Assembly (NCBI RefSeq): GCF_001579845.1
Contig: NZ_CP007440.1
Span: forward strand, 4,424,029 to 4,488,028
Source: Rhodoplanes sp. Z2-YC6860
GTDB lineage: Bacteria > Pseudomonadota > Alphaproteobacteria > Rhizobiales > Xanthobacteraceae
Direction of reading: 5' to 3'
Length of the DNA: 64,000 nucleotides
Positions 18,083 to 27,581 of the stretch are shown piece by piece. The notes beneath the pieces were generated by a model. That model worked only from the letters and a program-made list of their open reading frames with translations, did not search any database and was not told the DNA's origin. Position 1 is the first letter of the stretch. The number at the start of each line of letters is the position of its first letter. The position numbers were made by a program, and so were the translations under genes.

Positions 18083-19219
18083 TTAAACTTGTGCGGTTTT
18101 TTTGGCGCGAATGGCTTCGCCGTAGCCGGCGAGCACGCCTTCGACCATGGCGTCCTGGGAGAACAACTTGCCGATCCGCTCGCGGAGCTTGTCCGCGCCG
18201 GCGCGGGCCTTGGCGGGGTCGCCGAGCGCCGCCGTAATCGCTGCGGCAAGCTGGCTCGGATTCCCCGGTGGGACCATGCTTCCCTCTGGACCCAGAATCT
18301 CAGGAATGCCGCCTACACCACTGGCAATAATTGGAATTCCGGCGCCGCCAGCCTCGATGACCGCATAGGGCAGCGAGTCCGCCCGGGACGGCACGATCAT
18401 CTGGCGGCCGTTGGGGAATGCTTGGCGCGCCGGGGTGTGGCCCAGGAAACGAACGCTCGCTTCGAGGCTCAACTGCGCCACCTGCTCGCGCAGCGCCGGA
18501 CCTTCCTCACCGTCGCCGGCCATCGCCAGCGTCACCTTGCGCCCGGACTTGTGCAGTTCTGCAACCGCCTCGATGAGCACGTCGGTGCCCTTGATGTGGC
18601 GGAATTCACCAACGGTCAAAAGATCCGCCGCGTCGGGGCGGGGGGCGACCTTCTCCATCTCGGCCGGCGTGATGCCGTTCGGCACGACGTGCACGATCGC
18701 GGGTGGCGCGCCGACCATGGCCTGATAGGCGTTGCGGGCGAATTGGCTCTCGAACAGGAACAACTCGGTGCGCTGCATCAGGATGCGTTCGAGGCTGCCA
18801 TAGACGGTGCCGCGCAGGGTGTTGCGGCCGTAATGCAGCGATCCGCCGTGTGGAGTGTAGACGCGGATTGCCGAACGCGCAGACATCATGCGCACGAAGG
18901 CGCCGCCCTTGGCACCGTGGCCGTGCATTACATCCGGTGCGAGCGACGCAAGTCTGGCGCGCACCTTCATGAAGCCGAAGATGTCGGTGGGACTCAATTC
19001 GCGCTGGATCGGCAGCCGAGACACGCCAAGCCTGAGCTGCGGCTCGAGCTGAGCCAGGGCTGTAACGGCGCGCTCGCCGCCGGTGAGGCTGTCGGTGATG
19101 ATGCCGACCGCGTGGCCGCGCGCGGCCTGGCCGCTCGCGAGATCGAGGATGTGACGAAAGATGCCGCCGACCGGCGCGCGCGTCACGTGAACGATCCTGA
19201 GTGGCCGGCCGTCGCTCAT
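18083..19219 (-). CDS. GT4 family glycosyltransferase
   Basis: A 378-residue cytoplasmic GT-B glycosyltransferase that adds a sugar to a growing lipid-linked chain. N-terminal LRIVHVTRAPVGGIFRHILD is the acceptor-domain glycine loop; the donor domain contains VLIEAVAELHKSGRKVTLAMAGDG, FLGHTPARQAFPNGRQMIVPS and the E-x7-E motif region VIEAGGAGIPIIASGVGGIPE. The ATG at 19219 follows AGGTTGTCC and is preferred to a TTG two codons earlier. It is the first gene of the minus-strand part of the polysaccharide locus and divergent from the Wzc-like gene. Confidence 0.9.
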   Translation of the reverse strand: MSDGRPLRIVHVTRAPVGGIFRHILDLASGQAARGHAVGIITDSLTGGERAVTALAQLEPQLRLGVSRLPIQRELSPTDIFGFMKVRARLASLAPDVMHGHGAKGGAFVRMMSARSAIRVYTPHGGSLHYGRNTLRGTVYGSLERILMQRTELFLFESQFARNAYQAMVGAPPAIVHVVPNGITPAEMEKVAPRPDAADLLTVGEFRHIKGTDVLIEAVAELHKSGRKVTLAMAGDGEEGPALREQVAQLSLEASVRFLGHTPARQAFPNGRQMIVPSRADSLPYAVIEAGGAGIPIIASGVGGIPEILGPEGSMVPPGNPSQLAAAITAALGDPAKARAGADKLRERIGKLFSQDAMVEGVLAGYGEAIRAKKTAQV

Positions 19220-19470
19220 GGACAACCTGCGCGGTCAAGACGACCGTTGAAGCAGCAGCGACGGCAATGTGGCGCGGGCAACATGCGAATCCATGACCCG
19301 GAAACGGCGAGGGGCCGCATCCGAAGTGGCACGCTATGGTTAACAAATCTTGATTTTGGACGCGATCCACTGAGCAGGCCGCAATGCCGGCTTTAACGAG
19401 GCAGCAACCATAATCGGGTGTCATCGCGCCAATCAGAGGTAGTGCCCGAGTCGGCAGGTACGGGGTCGGT

Positions 19471-21624
19471 ATGAGTGGTGGCGTTCAGGCAGATGCCGGC
19501 GACGAGATCAATCTCGGCGCCATTGCGCGAGAGCTGTGGCGCAAAAAGCTGGCGATCATCGCGCCGACCATCCTGATTGCGGCCGTGGCCTTCGCCGGCG
19601 TCAATCTCATCACCCCGCGCTATAAATCCGAATCTCGCGTCCTGATCGAGAGTCGCGAGAACATCTTCCTGCGGCCCGAGGCCGAGAAGTCGATGACGGA
19701 TCGCGGCTCGGTGGATGCCGAGACCGTCACCAGCCAGGTGCAGCTCGTGCTGTCGCGCGATCTCGCGCGCGAAGTGATCAACGAGCTCAATCTCAGCGAG
19801 CTGCCGGAGTTCAATCCGGCGCTGAAGGAATTCTCGCCGCTGTCGATCCTGCGCAAGATCGGCATTCTGCGCGATCCGATGTCGATGTCTCTCGAAGAGA
19901 GGGTGCTCGCTGCCTATTACGAGCGGCTGCAGGCCTTTGCGCTCGACAAGTCGCGGGTGATCTCGATCGAATTCCAGTCGGCGGACCCCGAACTTGCCGC
20001 CAAGATCGCCAACCTCGTCGCCGACAAATACCTGATCTTCCAGCAGATGGCGAAGCAGGACCAAGCACGCTCGGCGAGCAAATGGCTGTCGGGCGAGCTT
20101 GGCAAGCTGCGTGACAAGGTTTCGGAAGCCGAGGGCAAGGTCGAGGAATTCCGCGCCAAGTCGAACCTGTTTGTCGGCACCAACAACACCAGCCTGTCGA
20201 ACCAGCAGCTTTCCGATCTCAATTCCCAGGTTTCGGCCGCACGCGCGCAGAAGGCCGATGCCGAGGCACGTGCCCGGCTGATCCGCGAAGCGCTGCGCAC
20301 CGGCGCCACCATTGAGAGCTCCGATATCGTCAACTCCGAATTGATTCGCCGGTTGTCCGAGCAGCGTGTGACGCTGCGAGCGCAGCTCGCCGAGCAGTCG
20401 TCGACGTTGCTGGCGCAGCATCCGCGGATCAAGGAAATGCGCGCCCAGATCGCCGATCTCGATCAGCAGATCCGCTCCGAGGGCGAGCGGTTGGCGCGTT
20501 CGCTCGAGAACGAGGCCAACGTCGCAGGCGCCCGTCTTGAGACGCTGAACGCCGCGCTGGAGCAGCTGAAGGGGCAGGCGGCCTCGACCAGCGATCAGGA
20601 CGTGCAATTGCGCGCATTGGAGCGCGAAGCCAAGGCACAGCGCGATCTGTTCGAATCCTATCTGGCCAAATACCGCGAGGCCACGGCCCGTGACAGCATC
20701 GCGGCGGCGCCGGCCGACGCCCGCGTCATCTCGCGGGCGACGGTGTCGAACATCCCGTACTTTCCGAAGAAGACGCCGATCGTGCTGATCGCCGCGCTCG
20801 GCACCTTCAGTCTCGCGACGGCCTTTGTGGTGGCCGGCGCACTGATCAACGGCGACCCGGGCCGCCCGTCGCGCGTGCCGGTGCCCGCGGCGCCCGTGCC
20901 ATCCGTCATCGTGAACGTTCCGCCGGCACGTTCCGCCGCCGCCCGCACCCGTGCAACCGACGCGTCTCCCGCCGTGGCCGAGGTCGCGCCGCAACCTCAG
21001 CCTGCGCCAGAGACCAGGCCTGATAACGCGCACCCGATTGCGGCTCTCGCCGAAGAGCTGCTAGCGGCTGGCGACGAGGCCTGCCGCATTGCGGTGGTCG
21101 GCAGCGCCCGCGATGTCGGGACGACGCTGTCTGCGATTGCACTCGGTCGCATATTGGTCCGTTCCGCCCGCGTGGTGCTGGTCGATCTGTCGTTTGTCTC
21201 GCCGAATATCGATGTCATCTCCGACGATCCATCGGCGCCGGGCATTGCCGATCTGGTCCACGGCACCGCCTCATTCGGCGATATCATCACCCGAGACCGC
21301 GGCTCGCGGCTGCACCTTGTCGCGGCGGGCCAGGTCGGGAACGATGCACACGAACTGTTCGTTTCCCAGATGTTGTGGGCTGCGATCGACGCATTGGCGC
21401 AGAGCTACGATTATCTGGTGCTCGATGTGGGGTCGCAAAGCGAGACGGTGTTGGACCATGTGGCGGCCTGCGCGCCACGCGCGGTGCTGATCGGCGGCGC
21501 AACGGATTCTGCGGCGCTCGATACCCTCGCCGGCGAGCTGCAGGCCCAGGGTTTCGCCGAAGTCTCGATCCTGTCCGGGCCGCCTCCAGAACTGGAGCTG
21601 GCCGCCGTGCAGTCCGCGGCTTGA
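19471..21624 (+). CDS. Wzc/GumC-like polysaccharide co-polymerase with degenerate kinase domain
   Basis: A 717-residue inner-membrane protein that controls exopolysaccharide chain length and export. It has a Wzz domain with two membrane helices (about 30-50 and about 430-455) enclosing a long periplasmic coiled coil (about 200-400), and a C-terminal domain related to bacterial tyrosine kinases (about 535-710). In that domain the Walker A reads GSARDVGTTLSAIALG near residue 545, lacking the invariant Lys of GKT/S. Walker A' is VVLVDLSF rather than LIDxDxR, and no Tyr cluster ends the protein. It is therefore probably a pseudokinase. It is divergent from the GT4 gene and followed by the deacetylase. 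Confidence 0.88.
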   Translation: MSGGVQADAGDEINLGAIARELWRKKLAIIAPTILIAAVAFAGVNLITPRYKSESRVLIESRENIFLRPEAEKSMTDRGSVDAETVTSQVQLVLSRDLAREVINELNLSELPEFNPALKEFSPLSILRKIGILRDPMSMSLEERVLAAYYERLQAFALDKSRVISIEFQSADPELAAKIANLVADKYLIFQQMAKQDQARSASKWLSGELGKLRDKVSEAEGKVEEFRAKSNLFVGTNNTSLSNQQLSDLNSQVSAARAQKADAEARARLIREALRTGATIESSDIVNSELIRRLSEQRVTLRAQLAEQSSTLLAQHPRIKEMRAQIADLDQQIRSEGERLARSLENEANVAGARLETLNAALEQLKGQAASTSDQDVQLRALEREAKAQRDLFESYLAKYREATARDSIAAAPADARVISRATVSNIPYFPKKTPIVLIAALGTFSLATAFVVAGALINGDPGRPSRVPVPAAPVPSVIVNVPPARSAAARTRATDASPAVAEVAPQPQPAPETRPDNAHPIAALAEELLAAGDEACRIAVVGSARDVGTTLSAIALGRILVRSARVVLVDLSFVSPNIDVISDDPSAPGIADLVHGTASFGDIITRDRGSRLHLVAAGQVGNDAHELFVSQMLWAAIDALAQSYDYLVLDVGSQSETVLDHVAACAPRAVLIGGATDSAALDTLAGELQAQGFAEVSILSGPPPELELAAVQSAA

Positions 21625-21637
21625 ACGCGAGGCGAAT

Positions 21638-22696
21638 GTGTCAGGGCTTCGTTACACCCTTTTCCGCGGGGTTTTGAACGCGCTCTACTTCAGCGGCGCG
21701 CATTGGATGCTGAAGCCGGTGGTGGGCGGCGCCGGCGCAATTCTGATGCTGCACAATGTGCGGCCGGCGCGGCACGACCGCTTTCAGCCGAACAGGCTCC
21801 TCGAAGTCACGCCCCACTTCTTTGAACGCGTCATCAAGCGGCTTCGCAAATCCAAGGTCGATCTCATTTCGCTCGACGAGATGCACCGCCGGCTTGTTTC
21901 CAACGAATTCCCGCGGCGCTTCGTCTGCATCACCTTCGACGACGGCTATCGCGACAACCATGAATTCGCGTATCCGGTCTTGAAAAAATACGAGGTGCCG
22001 TTCGCGATCTACGTGGCGACGAGCTTTGCCGATCGGGTCGGCGAACTCTGGTGGCTCGCGCTCGAGGCCGTGATCGCACAGAACGAACTGGTCGGTATTC
22101 GTCTCGACGGTTCGGACCGCTGGTTCGAGGCGCGCAGCATCGCCGAGAAGCGCGCGGTCTACGACCATATCTATGGATGGCTGCGGCAACTGCCGACGGA
22201 AGCGGAGTTACGCCGTGTGATGCGCGAACTCACCACGCGGCACCGCGTCGACATGGCATCGTTCTGCAACGAGCTTTGCATGGACTGGAAGGAGCTCGCT
22301 GAGTTTGCCGCCGATTCATTGCTCACCATCGGCGCCCACACGGTGAACCACCCGATCCTGACCAAGCTCGACGACAAATCGGTGCGGGCCGAGCTTGAGA
22401 ACAGCCGCGCCGTGATCGAGGCGGCGCTTGGCGTGCGGCCGAAGCATCTCGCCTATCCGGTGGGCGACAATACGGCCGCGGGGCCCCGCGAGTTCAAGAT
22501 CGCGGCCGATCTCGGCTTTGCCACCGCTGTGACGACGCGACCCGGCGTAATCTTCCCGCAGCACAGCCGCCATCTGACGGCGCTGCCGAGGATCTCGCTC
22601 AACGGCAATTTCCAGAGCACCCGCTACGCGAAGGTGCTGATTTCGGGCGCGGCGACCGCGATCAACAACCGCTTCCGCCCCGTCAATGTGACCTGA
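21638..22696 (+). CDS. polysaccharide deacetylase family protein
   Basis: A 352-residue NodB-fold carbohydrate esterase (CE4-like), expected to remove N- or O-acetyl groups from a polysaccharide or its lipid-linked precursor. The metal and base motif CITFDDGYRDN is near residues 97-107, and the His pair is in TIGAHTVNHP near 231-240. A 40-residue N-terminal extension contains a short hydrophobic segment but no clear cleavable signal. Start is GTG at 21638 after GCGAGGC, 13 bases from the Wzc-like stop, so probably one operon. Its last 14 bases overlap the end of the convergent DUF2842 gene. Confidence 0.87.
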   Translation: MSGLRYTLFRGVLNALYFSGAHWMLKPVVGGAGAILMLHNVRPARHDRFQPNRLLEVTPHFFERVIKRLRKSKVDLISLDEMHRRLVSNEFPRRFVCITFDDGYRDNHEFAYPVLKKYEVPFAIYVATSFADRVGELWWLALEAVIAQNELVGIRLDGSDRWFEARSIAEKRAVYDHIYGWLRQLPTEAELRRVMRELTTRHRVDMASFCNELCMDWKELAEFAADSLLTIGAHTVNHPILTKLDDKSVRAELENSRAVIEAALGVRPKHLAYPVGDNTAAGPREFKIAADLGFATAVTTRPGVIFPQHSRHLTALPRISLNGNFQSTRYAKVLISGAATAINNRFRPVNVT

Positions 22697-22898
22697 CGCT
22701 GTCCTTCAGCATCCATTTCACCAGCGGCATGGCCGGCAACACCCAGCCGATGCCTGCCACGACGTAGTACAGCGCCGAAACCCACGGATTGTTGAAGATC
22801 GGCGGGAACTGGGCGACGGCCATCGCCACCAGCGCCCAGCAGATCACCAGCGCGAACATCGCGAACGTTCCGATCAGCTTGCGGATGCGCGGGTTCAT
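22683..22898 (-). CDS. DUF2842 family small membrane protein
   Basis: A 71-residue protein with two helices ([20 protein letters not shown] and [20 protein letters not shown]) and a basic N-terminus ([10 protein letters not shown]), matching the alphaproteobacterial DUF2842 family in length and pattern. Function unknown. Its 3' end overlaps the convergent deacetylase gene by 14 bases, and it is divergent from the heme A synthase gene. Confidence 0.8.
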   Translation of the reverse strand: MNPRIRKLIGTFAMFALVICWALVAMAVAQFPPIFNNPWVSALYYVVAGIGWVLPAMPLVKWMLKDSVRSH

Positions 22899-23088
22899 AG
22901 CCGTCCCTTTGGGCCTCGATGGCTCACGTGTGAATGGCCCAGCGGATTTGCCATTGATGCAGCGGGCGGGGCAGGACTATATGTCCGGCGCATCCCCCGC
23001 AAGCCGCGCGAGCGCTGGCGAGCCCATAAGCGCGTTTACGCGCGTCCTGGACGCGCTATGGGCGAGCGGCCAACACGAATACGTTAGA

Positions 23089-24198
23089 ATGACCGAACCG
23101 CACCCCGCCGCCTCCCGCCGTCCCATCGTCCGGCTCTGGCTCTATGTCGTGGCGGCGTTGATGGTCCTGACGCTCGTGGTCGGCGGCGCGACGCGGCTTA
23201 CGGAATCCGGCCTCTCCATCGTTGAATGGAAACCGGTGACCGGCGTCGTTCCGCCGATGTCGCAGGACGCCTGGCAGGCCGAGTTCGGCAAATACCAGCA
23301 GATTCCGCAGTATCGCGAACTCAACCGCGGAATGAGCCTGGAGGAATTCAAAACCATCTACTGGTGGGAATGGTCGCACCGGCTGCTCGCCCGCACGATC
23401 GGCGCGGTGTTCCTGTTGCCGTTTGTGTTTTTCCTCTGGCGCGGCTGGATCGACCCGCGGCTGAAGGCACGGCTGTGGACGTTGTTCGGCGCGGGCGCAG
23501 CTCTCGGCGCGGTTGGCTGGTGGATGGTGTCGTCCGGGCTTGCCGACAGCAGCCGCGTCAGCGTGTCGCAATATCGGCTGGCATTTCATCTGACGCTCGC
23601 GTGCGCGATCTACGCGGCGATCCTATGGACCGCCCGCGGCTTGCATCGACGCATCGCCGGTGAGGCGCCGTGGCGGTTGCGCGCTTCGGCCGCAGGCTTG
23701 ATGGTCCTCGTGCTGCTGCAGATTTATCTCGGAGCGCTGGTCGCGGGCCTCAATGCGGGACTTGTGTTCAACACCTGGCCGGATATCGACGGCACGTTGA
23801 TCCCGTCCGCTGAGCGGCTGTGGTTCGATACGCCGGTCTGGCGCAATCTGTTCGAGAACACGCTCACGGTGCAATTCAATCACCGGATGGTGGCGTATCT
23901 CCTCTGGATCGTCGCGGCGCTGCACGCCGTCGATGCATTCCGTTCGCGTGGGGTTGTCGCGGGGCGAAACGGCGCGCTCGTGCTCGCCGCGATCGTGACG
24001 CTTCAGGCCGGTATCGGAATCATGACGCTGCTGCATCAGGTGCCGTTGCCACTGGCACTATTGCATCAATTGACGGGCATTCTCGTGCTGACTGTCGCCG
24101 TCATCCACGCGCAGCGGTTGTCGGCGAACGCTGCCGCGGCCGTCCCGCACTCCGCGCCTTTCCCGGCGGATTCTTCCATTCCGCGGAGCACCGCATGA
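23089..24198 (+). CDS. ctaA: heme A synthase (CtaA/COX15 type)
   Basis: A 369-residue inner-membrane enzyme converting heme O to heme A for cytochrome aa3 oxidase. Eight helices in two four-helix halves. The type II (alphaproteobacterial/mitochondrial) motifs [18 protein letters not shown] and [12 protein letters not shown] are present, and putative heme-binding His residues lie in [21 protein letters not shown] and LALLHQL. The start at 23089 ([11 protein letters not shown]) is chosen from family length; its ribosome-binding site is weak. It overlaps the downstream enoyl-CoA hydratase by 4 bases. Confidence 0.93.
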   Translation: MTEPHPAASRRPIVRLWLYVVAALMVLTLVVGGATRLTESGLSIVEWKPVTGVVPPMSQDAWQAEFGKYQQIPQYRELNRGMSLEEFKTIYWWEWSHRLLARTIGAVFLLPFVFFLWRGWIDPRLKARLWTLFGAGAALGAVGWWMVSSGLADSSRVSVSQYRLAFHLTLACAIYAAILWTARGLHRRIAGEAPWRLRASAAGLMVLVLLQIYLGALVAGLNAGLVFNTWPDIDGTLIPSAERLWFDTPVWRNLFENTLTVQFNHRMVAYLLWIVAALHAVDAFRSRGVVAGRNGALVLAAIVTLQAGIGIMTLLHQVPLPLALLHQLTGILVLTVAVIHAQRLSANAAAAVPHSAPFPADSSIPRSTA

Positions 24199-24950
24199 TC
24201 GAACTGAGCCGCCGCGGCAACGTTGCCGTGATCACCATGGCCTATGGCAAGGCCAATGCGCTCGATATCGAATTCTGCGATGCCATCTCCACTCAGTTCG
24301 AAAAGCTTCGCGACGCACCGGAACGCGCCGTGGTGCTGACCGGGCAGGGCGGGATGTTCTCCGCCGGTGTCAACCTGCTGAAGCTCAGCGATGGCGGTGC
24401 GGATTACGTCCGCCGCTTTCTTCCGGCATTGCACCGGCTCTATGAAACGATTTTTTTCTTTGGCAAGCCCGTGATCGCCGCCGTGAACGGCCACGCCATC
24501 GCAGGCGGCTGCGTGCTCGAATGCTGCGCCGACAGACGCATCGCGGCAGCCGGCTCGGCACGCATCGGCGTCACTGAATTGCTGGTTGGCGTGCCGTTTC
24601 CGCCGATGGCGTTCGAGGTGATGCGGTTCGCGACCGCTCCGCAGCACTTCGTCGACGGCATGTTGAGCGGCGCGACGTTCACGCCTGACGTGGCGTTGAC
24701 GCGCGGGCTTATCGATCAGGTCGTCGAACCGTCCGAATTGCTGGACCGCGCGCTCGCCGCCGCCGAGACGCTCGCAGCGCTGCCGCCCGCGACCTTCGCG
24801 CTGACCAAGCAGCAGTTCCGTCAGAGCGCCGCTGACGCGATGGAGCGGCACGGCGCCCGTGTCGAGGCTGCGTCGACGGAGATCTGGACGTCGGCCGCCA
24901 CGATCGACCGCGTCCGCGACTACGTGGCGAAGACGTTGAAGAAGGCCTGA
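24195..24950 (+). CDS. enoyl-CoA hydratase/isomerase family protein
   Basis: A 251-residue crotonase-fold protein acting on an acyl-CoA. The first oxyanion-hole segment is [13 protein letters not shown] and the second is [20 protein letters not shown]. At the two usual catalytic Glu positions the residues appear altered (ECCADRR and [11 protein letters not shown] keep one Glu), so hydratase activity is not assured. The ATG at 24195 overlaps the ctaA stop (ATGA), so it is translationally coupled to heme A synthase, an arrangement with no obvious metabolic link. Confidence 0.85.
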   Translation: MIELSRRGNVAVITMAYGKANALDIEFCDAISTQFEKLRDAPERAVVLTGQGGMFSAGVNLLKLSDGGADYVRRFLPALHRLYETIFFFGKPVIAAVNGHAIAGGCVLECCADRRIAAAGSARIGVTELLVGVPFPPMAFEVMRFATAPQHFVDGMLSGATFTPDVALTRGLIDQVVEPSELLDRALAAAETLAALPPATFALTKQQFRQSAADAMERHGARVEAASTEIWTSAATIDRVRDYVAKTLKKA

Positions 24951-24969
24951 AGTAAGGTCTACCGCCACG

Positions 24970-25077
24970 GTCATTCCGGGGCGCTCGCGTAAGCGAACGA
25001 ACCCAGAATCCAGTTACGGTGGAAGTGCGTGCGCGTCTGGATTCCGGGTTCGCGCCTTCGGCGCGCCCCGGAATGAC
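24970..25077. repeat. intergenic long palindromic repeat
   Basis: An imperfect inverted repeat of about 40-base arms: the left arm starts GTCATTCCGGGGCGC and the right arm ends GCGCCCCGGAATGAC, with inner complementary parts GAATCCAG and CTGGATTC. It lies between an enoyl-CoA hydratase and the convergent TAXI gene. I recall highly similar GTCATTCCGGGGC...GCCCCGGAATGAC elements scattered in Bradyrhizobium-type genomes; the mRNA would form a long hairpin that could end both transcripts. Confidence 0.75.
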
Positions 25078-25089
25078 GCTGGTGCGCGA

Positions 25090-26055
25090 TTACTTCATCA
25101 CGCCGACTTCGCGCAAATACTTCTGCACACCCGGATGAATCTGCTGCGGGCTCGGGGCGGCCATGAACGTGCTCTGCGGTGTGGTCTCTTTCGCCTGATC
25201 GAGCCGCTTCACGAGCGCCGTGTGGCCGCCGTTCAGCGCCTTGGCCAAGCGATAAGCCACATCATCGGCCAAGTCCGCGCGCGCCAGAATATAGCTCCAC
25301 GAGCCGACCGAATTCACAGCGTCTTTCTGGCCCGGATAAGCGCCGGCCGGCACGGTGATGGGTTTCAGGAAGTTGTGTTTGGCCGTGACCTTCGTGACCT
25401 CGTCGGGCGTGAGCCCGATGAAGCGGCCACCGGCCTGCATCACCGCGGTGAAGCCCGGCCAGCCGACGCCGCCGCCCCACAGGGCTGCAACGCGGCCGTC
25501 GGCAACCATCAGCGGGCCGTCGCCGGCCTTCTCGAGATAATGCGGCTCGAAGTCTTTCTCGCGGTCGAGGCCGAGCCCGTCGGTGACATAGCGGCCGAGC
25601 AGTGTCAGGCCCGAGGCGCGCGTGCCCCAGGCGATCGGCTTGCCCACCAGATCGCGCAGCGTCTTCGCCGGGCTGTCGCCGCGCACCGCGAACATGCCGG
25701 GGTTGGAATAGATCGCCTGGATCACCAGCGCCGTGGTCTTGGGCTGGCCGATCCCCTGGAAGGCTTCATACGCGGGCTCGCCCGCGACCAGCGCGATATC
25801 GACCTTGCGGTCGTTGAGGAGGCCGATGTTCTCAGCGCTGCCCTTGGTGTTCTGGGTTTCGACGTTCAGCGACTTGTCGGTCTCGTTGATGACCGCCGCG
25901 GCATTGTCGCCGAAGAACGGAAAGCCGCCGCCCGGCGTGGCGGTTGCGAGGGTGACGTGCGTCGTGATTTGGGTCTGGGCGCTGCTCATGTTGGTCGCAC
26001 TGATGATGGCGGCAAGGACGAGCGCCGCGGAGACAGAATACCGAGCGATGGACAC
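25090..26055 (-). CDS. TAXI family TRAP-type solute-binding protein
   Basis: A 321-residue periplasmic receptor with a signal peptide (MSIARYSVSAALVLAAIISA). The mature start HVTLATATPGGGFPFFGDNA is the TAXI signature (ATGxxGGxYxxxG region). No TRAP membrane-subunit genes are nearby, so it is an orphan receptor or works with a fused DctQM encoded elsewhere. The ligand is unknown; family members bind glutamate or other small carboxylates. It is transcribed away from metY, whose stop lies 60 bases from its start. Confidence 0.85.
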   Translation of the reverse strand: MSIARYSVSAALVLAAIISATNMSSAQTQITTHVTLATATPGGGFPFFGDNAAAVINETDKSLNVETQNTKGSAENIGLLNDRKVDIALVAGEPAYEAFQGIGQPKTTALVIQAIYSNPGMFAVRGDSPAKTLRDLVGKPIAWGTRASGLTLLGRYVTDGLGLDREKDFEPHYLEKAGDGPLMVADGRVAALWGGGVGWPGFTAVMQAGGRFIGLTPDEVTKVTAKHNFLKPITVPAGAYPGQKDAVNSVGSWSYILARADLADDVAYRLAKALNGGHTALVKRLDQAKETTPQSTFMAAPSPQQIHPGVQKYLREVGVMK

Positions 26056-26114
26056 AAAAAACTCCCGGCGATGAGGCCGGGAGTTTAGAGAGTTTGGCAG
26101 GCCGTGTCGCGTGC

Positions 26115-27398
26115 CTACGCCGCGTCGAGCGCCTGCTCGAGGTCGGCGATGATGTCGTCCTTGTCCTCGAGCCCGATCGAGAGCCGCACCACGTCGGGGC
26201 CGGCGCCGGCTGCGACCTTCTGCGCGTCGGAAAGCTGGCGATGAGTCGTCGAGGCCGGATGGATGATCAGCGAACGTGTGTCGCCGATGTTGGCGAGGTG
26301 CGAGAACAGCTTGACGTTGGAGACGAGCTTCACACCTGCGTCATAGCCGCCCTTGAGGCCGAAGGTGAAGACAGCGCCCGCGCCCTTCGGTACGTATTTC
26401 TTCCCGAGGTTGTGATAGCGGTCGCCCGGCAGGCCCGGATAGCTGACCCAGGCGACCTTCGGGTGCTGCGCCAACCAGTTCGCCACCGCGTTGGTGTTGT
26501 CGCAATGCCGCTGCATGCGCAGCGGCAGTGTCTCGATACCGGTGAGCACCAGGAAGGCGTTCATCGGCGACAGCGCCGGACCGATATCGCGCAGGCTCAG
26601 AACCCGGCAGGCGATTGCGAAGGCGAAGTTGCCGAAGGTCTCGTGCAACACGATGCCGTTGTATTCGGGGCGCGGCTCCGACAGCATCGGATAGCGACCC
26701 TCGCGCGACCAGTTGAAGGTTCCGCCGTCGACGATCAAGCCGCCGATCGAGTTGCCGTGGCCACCAAGGAACTTGGTGAGCGAGTGCACCACGATGTCGG
26801 CACCGTAGTCGAACGGCTTGCAGAGGTACGGCGTGGCAAGCGTGTTGTCGACGATCAGCGGTACGCCTGCGCGCCGCGCGATCGCCGAGATCGCCTCGAT
26901 GTCGACAATGACGCCGCCGGGATTCGCGATCGACTCGACGAAGATCGCTTTGGTCTTTGGCGAAATCGCGCGCTCGAACGAGCTGAGATCGTCGGGATCC
27001 GCCCACACCACGTTCCAGCCGAAATTCTTGAACGAGTGATTGAACTGGTTGATCGAGCCGCCATAGAGCTTCTTAGAGGCGACGAACTCGTCTCCGGGCT
27101 TCATCAGGCAATGGAACACCAGAACCTGCGCGGCGTGGCCCGAAGCGACGGCGAGACCCGCGGTGCCGCCTTCCAGCGCGGCAACGCGTTCCTCGAGCAC
27201 GGCGTTCGTGGGATTGCCGATGCGCGTGTAGATATTGCCGAAGGCCTGAAGGCCAAACAACGATGCCGCGTGATCGACGTCATCGAATACGAACGACGTG
27301 GTCTGATAGATCGGCGTCGCGCGGGCACCGGTGGTCGGGTCGGGCTGGGCGCCGGCGTGAATCGCGAGCGTGGCGAAGCCGGGAGTGCGTTCGGTCAT
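26115..27398 (-). CDS. metY: O-acetylhomoserine aminocarboxypropyltransferase (MetY-like)
   Basis: A 427-residue PLP-dependent enzyme of the Cys/Met metabolism family, forming homocysteine from O-acetylhomoserine and sulfide. Motifs: GFATLAIHAGAQPDP at the N-terminus, YTRIGNPTN, ASGHAAQ for cofactor phosphate, DNTLATPYL, and the Schiff-base Lys about 209 in VHSLTKFLGGHG. Length and the inserted segments fit O-acetylhomoserine sulfhydrylases rather than cystathionine enzymes. The upstream region holds a perfect hairpin but no SAM-II riboswitch that I can see. Confidence 0.93.
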   Translation of the reverse strand: MTERTPGFATLAIHAGAQPDPTTGARATPIYQTTSFVFDDVDHAASLFGLQAFGNIYTRIGNPTNAVLEERVAALEGGTAGLAVASGHAAQVLVFHCLMKPGDEFVASKKLYGGSINQFNHSFKNFGWNVVWADPDDLSSFERAISPKTKAIFVESIANPGGVIVDIEAISAIARRAGVPLIVDNTLATPYLCKPFDYGADIVVHSLTKFLGGHGNSIGGLIVDGGTFNWSREGRYPMLSEPRPEYNGIVLHETFGNFAFAIACRVLSLRDIGPALSPMNAFLVLTGIETLPLRMQRHCDNTNAVANWLAQHPKVAWVSYPGLPGDRYHNLGKKYVPKGAGAVFTFGLKGGYDAGVKLVSNVKLFSHLANIGDTRSLIIHPASTTHRQLSDAQKVAAGAGPDVVRLSIGLEDKDDIIADLEQALDAA

Positions 27399-27496
27399 GT
27401 GACGTCCTTGGCGCTATCCTCGATAACTCGACCACGGCAAAAGGCCGATTTTATCGGGTGTATCGAACCACAGAGGAGCGTCAAGGCATAGACTGA

Positions 27497-27518
27497 CGGT
27501 TGCGTTAATTCGCAACCG
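27497..27518. promoter_or_regulatory. perfect inverted repeat upstream of metY
   Basis: CGGTTGCG-TTAATT-CGCAACCG: 8-base perfect arms (6-base spacer, itself nearly symmetric), about 100 bases upstream of the metY start and 64 bases past the end of the small exported-protein gene. No T-run follows on either strand, so it looks more like a protein-binding operator than an intrinsic terminator. Confidence 0.45.
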
Positions 27519-27581
27519 CCGTGCTGATTAAGCAGATAAATTTGGAATTGCTTCCCCCGAAAGGCGGAGAAAAGCGACTTG

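Noticed and set aside
19321-19345. Sigma-54 promoter ahead of the Wzc-like gene (TGGCACG at 19327)
   Set aside because: The -12 GC dinucleotide is absent at the required spacing.
27399-27581. SAM-II or SAM/SAH riboswitch ahead of metY
   Set aside because: The expected conserved pseudoknot phrases are not present; only a simple palindrome is found.
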